Part shown: piece after piece, positions 13,108-15,797 of the stretch | Numbering within the stretch: position 1 is the stretch's first letter | How the letters are laid out: every line of letters starts with the position of its first letter | NCBI GenBank assembly: GCA_035628595.1 | Contig: DASPJN010000027.1 | Location: forward strand, 1-15,797 | From: Chryseosolibacter sp035628595 | Lineage (GTDB): Bacteria > Bacteroidota > Bacteroidia > Cytophagales > Cyclobacteriaceae | DNA: 15,797 bases | Direction of reading: 5' to 3' | Notes under the pieces: generated by a model | Told to the model about the DNA's origin: nothing | Database searches by the model: none | What the model saw: the letters and a program-made list of their open reading frames with translations, nothing else | Made by a program: the position numbers and the translations under genes

Positions 13108-13299
13108 TTAAGCAAGAACTTCTTTTTCCATCACGACTTTACCTTTGAAGTAAAGCTTGCCTTCATGCCAGTATGCACGGTGCGGAAGATGGTGCTCACC
13201 CGTTGTCGGATCGATTGCAAATTGTTTAGCAGTTGCTTTATAATGAGTTCTTCTCTTATCTCTGCGGGTTCTCGAGAGTTTTCGTTTCGGATTTGGCAT
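13108..13299 (-). CDS. rpmF: Ribosomal protein bL32, Cys-free type
   Basis: A 63-residue protein with the bL32 start MPNPKRKLSRTRRDKRRTH and the C-terminal HLPHRAYWHEGKLYFKGKVV. It is a structural protein of the 50S subunit. The zinc-ribbon Cys pairs of some bL32 forms are absent, so it is the zinc-independent type. It is 13 nt downstream of DUF177, the usual coupling in bacteria. Confidence 0.95.
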   Translation of the reverse strand: MPNPKRKLSRTRRDKRRTHYKATAKQFAIDPTTGEHHLPHRAYWHEGKLYFKGKVVMEKEVLA

Positions 13300-13312
13300 A
13301 GTCTACTACAGT

Positions 13313-13843
13313 TTATTTTAATTTCTTCAGTTTTTCCCATCTCGGGTCGATATCATCTCCGCTATCCGAATCGAAATTCGTGTCGCCGGAAGAATATATC
13401 ACTTTACCCGTAGCTTCATCCGGTAAATCAGCTTCATGCTGATATCGTGGATGAAGTTTCTTTATTGGCACCTCAAGCCCTATGAACTCGTAAATGTACT
13501 GCCCGAGTTCAAGGCTGTCGCTGTCGCGGTGAATCATGATGATCTCATCACTTAACTCCTGGTCCTGATCACCATACTTGAACATGATCTTTTTTTGCGT
13601 TTTGATCGGATATTCAAATGGATCCAGACTGCGATCACACACCAGCATCGCTGTACCTTCTATCTTAAAAGTGGCTTCAATAAAGGTTTCGTGTTTATCA
13701 AGCAGTACATCCGCCACGAATTTGCCTTCGGAGATGACTTCAGTGCCGTAGCTGGCAAAGAACTCGTTTCCGAATTCGTAGTGGAAATCATGCGCCTTAT
13801 TGCTAAGGCCGATGATATTTACTTTAAACATCCGCAACCCCAT
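13313..13843 (-). CDS. yceD: DUF177/YceD family protein (23S rRNA accumulation)
   Basis: A 176-residue DUF177 protein. The family (YceD) is needed for 23S rRNA accumulation or large-subunit assembly and is nearly always next to rpmF, as here. Visible features are CDRSLDPFEYPI (Cys and aromatic segment), an acidic middle, LGQYIYEFIGLEVPIKKLHPRY, an acidic Ser/Asp stretch, and the C-terminal DPRWEKLKKLK typical of the family. Start ATG 13843 is chosen because AAGGGG lies 7 nt upstream. An internal ATG at 13831 (MFKVNI) is an alternative. A consensus promoter lies just upstream. The symbol is by family, not a close orthologue. Confidence 0.88.
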   Translation of the reverse strand: MGLRMFKVNIIGLSNKAHDFHYEFGNEFFASYGTEVISEGKFVADVLLDKHETFIEATFKIEGTAMLVCDRSLDPFEYPIKTQKKIMFKYGDQDQELSDEIIMIHRDSDSLELGQYIYEFIGLEVPIKKLHPRYQHEADLPDEATGKVIYSSGDTNFDSDSGDDIDPRWEKLKKLK

Positions 13844-13870
13844 GATCTACCCCTTTTTTGAATAAGTCGG

Positions 13871-13901
13871 CAAATTTATGATTTTTTACCCGAATGCCAA
13901 A
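13871..13901 (-). promoter_or_regulatory. Consensus Bacteroidota promoter for DUF177-rpmF
   Basis: On the - strand: TTTG (13901-13898), a 19-nt spacer, TAAATTTG (13878-13871), an exact match at both boxes. Predicted start near 13865 leaves about 22 nt of leader before ATG 13843. It implies that DUF177-rpmF is transcribed independently of the TerB-like gene upstream. Confidence 0.75.
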
Positions 13902-13961
13902 AAAGGCTTTAAAAACGACTGATAAACAACTTTCGGGCTGATTTAAAGTGCTCCCAGGCGA

Positions 13962-14348
13962 TTAAAGGTATTCTTTTAATGCAGCGGTTTTGAACTCGTC
14001 ACGGTTCTTTCGGCCATAATTGTCGATGATGAAGTCGATCACGTTTTTGCGGAAACCGAGCTTAATAGCGATGTTTTTACAGAAAATGACCTCACTTTCG
14101 AAGACATTCTGGTCGATGTGGATCAGTTCAATGGCCGACATGAGATACTCGAACTTTTGTTCGATAGACAGGGCACCGAGTGAGTCAATTGGCTCCGGAT
14201 TCCGGATAAGGGCGTTTACGGTTTCTTCAGGGAAATTCCGGTCGCGGGCAATTTTAAAGATCATTTCCCTTTCAATCTTGGCAAAATGCTTATCGGCTTC
14301 AGCCAGCTGAATCAGGATGTTGATCTGTTTTTTGGTAACAATGTCCAT
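13962..14348 (-). CDS. TerB-like (tellurite-resistance/DjlA-type) domain protein
   Basis: A 128-residue all-helical protein with a TerB-like pattern: LIQLAEADKHFAKIEREMIFKIA (13-35) and, after a linker, AIELIHIDQNVFESEVIFCKNIAIKLGF (71-98). Each holds an acidic loop (ADxxxxxxE; IDQxxxxxE) as in TerB domains. No signal peptide, J-domain or membrane segment. Family members are thought to bind metal or act as membrane-proximal scaffolds, and the role here is unknown. It sits between pdxA and DUF177. It has no exact promoter match; TACTTTTA about 25 nt upstream is one base off. Confidence 0.7.
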   Translation of the reverse strand: MDIVTKKQINILIQLAEADKHFAKIEREMIFKIARDRNFPEETVNALIRNPEPIDSLGALSIEQKFEYLMSAIELIHIDQNVFESEVIFCKNIAIKLGFRKNVIDFIIDNYGRKNRDEFKTAALKEYL

Positions 14349-14440
14349 TTCAAGATTCGTAGGATTCTAAAAGTAGTTTAAATCCGCAGAATAAATTGAA
14401 TTTAGCAGTTAAACGGTCGTTTTAAAATACTTAACCGTGG

Positions 14441-15472
14441 TTATTTTTCCACCAACTGCTCCTGGCGCTGTTTAAATAAGGCGGCAGCGCGGTAAATCGC
14501 CTCCCTCAAAGACGACTCATTTGCCTGATTTTTACCGGCGAGGTTATAGGCGGTGCCATGATCCGGCGATGTTCTGACGAACGGTAGCCCGGCCGTGAAA
14601 TTAACACCATCTTCGAACGCAATGGTTTTGAAGGGAATCAAGCCCTGATCGTGATACATTGCCAGAATGCCATCGTAGCGTTTGTATTGCGCACTTCCGA
14701 AAAACCCATCCGAGGGCAGCGGACCAAATACAAGCTTGCCGCGATTACGGTGATCAGCAATCACGCCCTTGATCACGTCTTCTTCCTCCATTCCAAGCAA
14801 ACCGCCGTCGCCTGCATGTGGATTTAATCCTAATACGGCGATTTTAGGTTTCGTAATTCCAAAGTCAGTCCGAAGGGAATGTTCCATCAGCTTAAGCTTC
14901 GACTCCAGGCGCTCTTTGGTGATCAGCGGAGAAATGTCTTTAACTGGCACGTGTCCGGTTGCAAGACCCACACGGATATTGTCAGCAACCATGAACATAA
15001 GGCTGTCTTTTACACCGAAAAATTCAGCGAGGTATTCGGTATGGCCTTTGAACGGAAACTCGGCGCTGTGAATTGTTTGTTTATCAACCGGGCCAGTGAC
15101 AAGCGCGTCAAGGAATCCATCTTTCAAGTCTTCACACGCGGTTTTAATGGCGGTAAAGGCAGCTTTGCCGGATTCGCGTGAAGGTTTCCCAGGTGTGATC
15201 TCAAAATTGTCTTCCCAACAGTTTACGACATTGATGCTTCGGGGCGCCAATTGCCCCCGCGATCTTAATTGTGTATAGTTGAATTCTTCGATCGCGAGTT
15301 GCTTCTTATAAAAGGCGATCACTTTTGCAGAACCATAAATGACCGGGGTGATCATACTCAGGATCCGATTATCCGAGAGTGCTTTGATGATTACTTCAGG
15401 GCCGATGCCATTCAGGTCGCCGATGGTAATACCAATTCTTGCTTTGTCGTGTGGTTTATTTCCGTGACTCAT
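14441..15472 (-). CDS. pdxA: 4-hydroxythreonine-4-phosphate dehydrogenase
   Basis: PdxA oxidises 4-phosphohydroxy-L-threonine in the DXP-dependent pyridoxal-phosphate pathway. From ATG 15472 the protein has 343 residues, a usual length. Motifs: GDLNGIGPE (18-26), GHTEYL with substrate-binding His144-Thr145, and the three metal ligands His174 (GHVPV), His219 (NPHAGDGG, with Asp where HAGEGG is usual) and His274 (MYHDQGLIPFK), each 8 residues beyond the E. coli ligands. The frame could start at GTG 15490, but that codon overlaps the predicted -7 box, so ATG 15472 is preferred. Divergent from rsmA; pdxA and rsmA are also neighbours in enterobacteria, though in the same direction. Confidence 0.95.
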   Translation of the reverse strand: MSHGNKPHDKARIGITIGDLNGIGPEVIIKALSDNRILSMITPVIYGSAKVIAFYKKQLAIEEFNYTQLRSRGQLAPRSINVVNCWEDNFEITPGKPSRESGKAAFTAIKTACEDLKDGFLDALVTGPVDKQTIHSAEFPFKGHTEYLAEFFGVKDSLMFMVADNIRVGLATGHVPVKDISPLITKERLESKLKLMEHSLRTDFGITKPKIAVLGLNPHAGDGGLLGMEEEDVIKGVIADHRNRGKLVFGPLPSDGFFGSAQYKRYDGILAMYHDQGLIPFKTIAFEDGVNFTAGLPFVRTSPDHGTAYNLAGKNQANESSLREAIYRAAALFKQRQEQLVEK

Positions 15473-15489
15473 TGTAATTCGATTCCCCA

Positions 15490-15519
15490 CAAATATAGAT
15501 TACTAATCGTCAGATGAAA
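15490..15519 (-). promoter_or_regulatory. Candidate promoter for pdxA
   Basis: On the - strand: TTTC (15519-15516), an 18-nt spacer, TATATTTG (15497-15490), an exact -7 match with a 3/4 -33 box. The predicted transcript starts about 12 nt upstream of ATG 15472. Confidence 0.5.
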
Positions 15520-15584
15520 GACGAAAAGTGGTTGTCGTGTAAAAAGTAAAGGTGTGCTACAAGGTTCCATCGTGCACATTGGTG

Positions 15585-15592
15585 TACCTTTG
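15585..15592 (+). promoter_or_regulatory. -7 box close to the rsmA start
   Basis: TACCTTTG matches the TAnnTTTG consensus exactly and ends 10 nt before ATG 15603, giving a leader of only a few bases. No good -33 box is seen (GTTC 17 nt upstream is the best), so the promoter is tentative. Confidence 0.4.
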
Positions 15593-15602
15593 ATCTTTCG
15601 AT

Positions 15603-15797
15603 ATGCAAAGAAGAACCCGTACTAATTATAATCCGGACAAGGTCCGACCCAAGAAAAGTTTAGGCCAGCATTTTCTTCACGATCAGGGTGTCGCACAGAA
15701 AATCGTTGATAGTTTTCTTTTACGTGAAGGAAAAAACCGCGTACTCGAAGTAGGTCCCGGAATGGGCGTCCTGACACAATACCTCCTCCGAAAGGAA
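15603..15797 (+). CDS. rsmA: 16S rRNA dimethyladenosine transferase, N-terminal part (cut by window end)
   Basis: RsmA (KsgA) dimethylates two adjacent adenosines in the 3' hairpin of 16S rRNA during 30S maturation. Only the first 65 residues are in the window, in an open frame to the last base. They contain the family start PKKSLGQHFLHDQGVAQKIV (16-35) and the SAM-binding motif I VLEVGPGMGVLT (47-58). Start ATG 15603 is the only Met before the KKSLGQHFL motif. Divergent from pdxA, 130 nt apart. Confidence 0.93.
   Translation, partial: MQRRTRTNYNPDKVRPKKSLGQHFLHDQGVAQKIVDSFLLREGKNRVLEVGPGMGVLTQYLLRKE

Noticed and set aside
14405..14440. ACGGT/ACCGT inverted repeat downstream of pdxA
   Set aside because: Five base pairs with a loop of about 18 nt and no T-tract on the transcript strand; not convincing as a terminator.
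15473..15490. GTG start for pdxA
   Set aside because: Overlaps the predicted -7 box, and PdxA homology begins after the ATG at 15472.

Overview
The window reads as ordinary chromosome from a member of the phylum Bacteroidota, most likely Cytophagales. The evidence is a DUF4290 protein, a DUF3109 Cys-rich protein, an EF-P with the loop TPGNLRAF, a MurA with Asp at the usual catalytic Cys position, start codons largely without Shine-Dalgarno sequences, and several copies of the Bacteroidota promoter (TTTG, about 19 bp, TAnnTTTG). There are no rRNA, tRNA, CRISPR, transposase or phage genes. The genus is an inference.

Layout. Positions 1-995 (+) hold the tail of a helical, TPR-like protein and an overlapping unknown, probably secreted protein. 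Positions 1080-1856 (+) hold an exodeoxyribonuclease III. Positions 1857-2603 contain no convincing gene but carry a tandem array of ten degenerate 21-bp units (2108-2318), the most unusual object in the window. Positions 2604-3317 (+) hold an unknown protein with two copies of a roughly 95-residue domain, closed by a terminator shared with the convergent murA. Positions 3484-8031 (-) hold pcrA/uvrD, DUF4290 and murA. A consensus promoter between pcrA and DUF4290 suggests that DUF4290 and murA form one transcript. DUF3109 (+, 8261-8857) diverges from pcrA and converges on a small lipoprotein gene.

Positions 8886-15472 (-) are a lipid/translation cluster, read in the order of transcription: pdxA, a TerB-like gene, yceD-like DUF177, rpmF, fabH, efp, accB, accC, lipoprotein. 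DUF177 and rpmF make or assemble the large ribosomal subunit, efp helps translation past polyproline, and fabH with accB/accC starts fatty-acid synthesis. plsX, which often sits between rpmF and fabH, is absent, and a strong terminator lies in that gap. rsmA (+, 15603 onward, cut by the window end) diverges from pdxA.

Most of the window is conserved housekeeping sequence. The items worth following up are the 21-bp array, two 7-nt repeat tracts, the MurA active-site substitution, the non-Lys/Arg EF-P tip, the internal duplications in two lineage-restricted proteins, and near-leaderless promoter placements.
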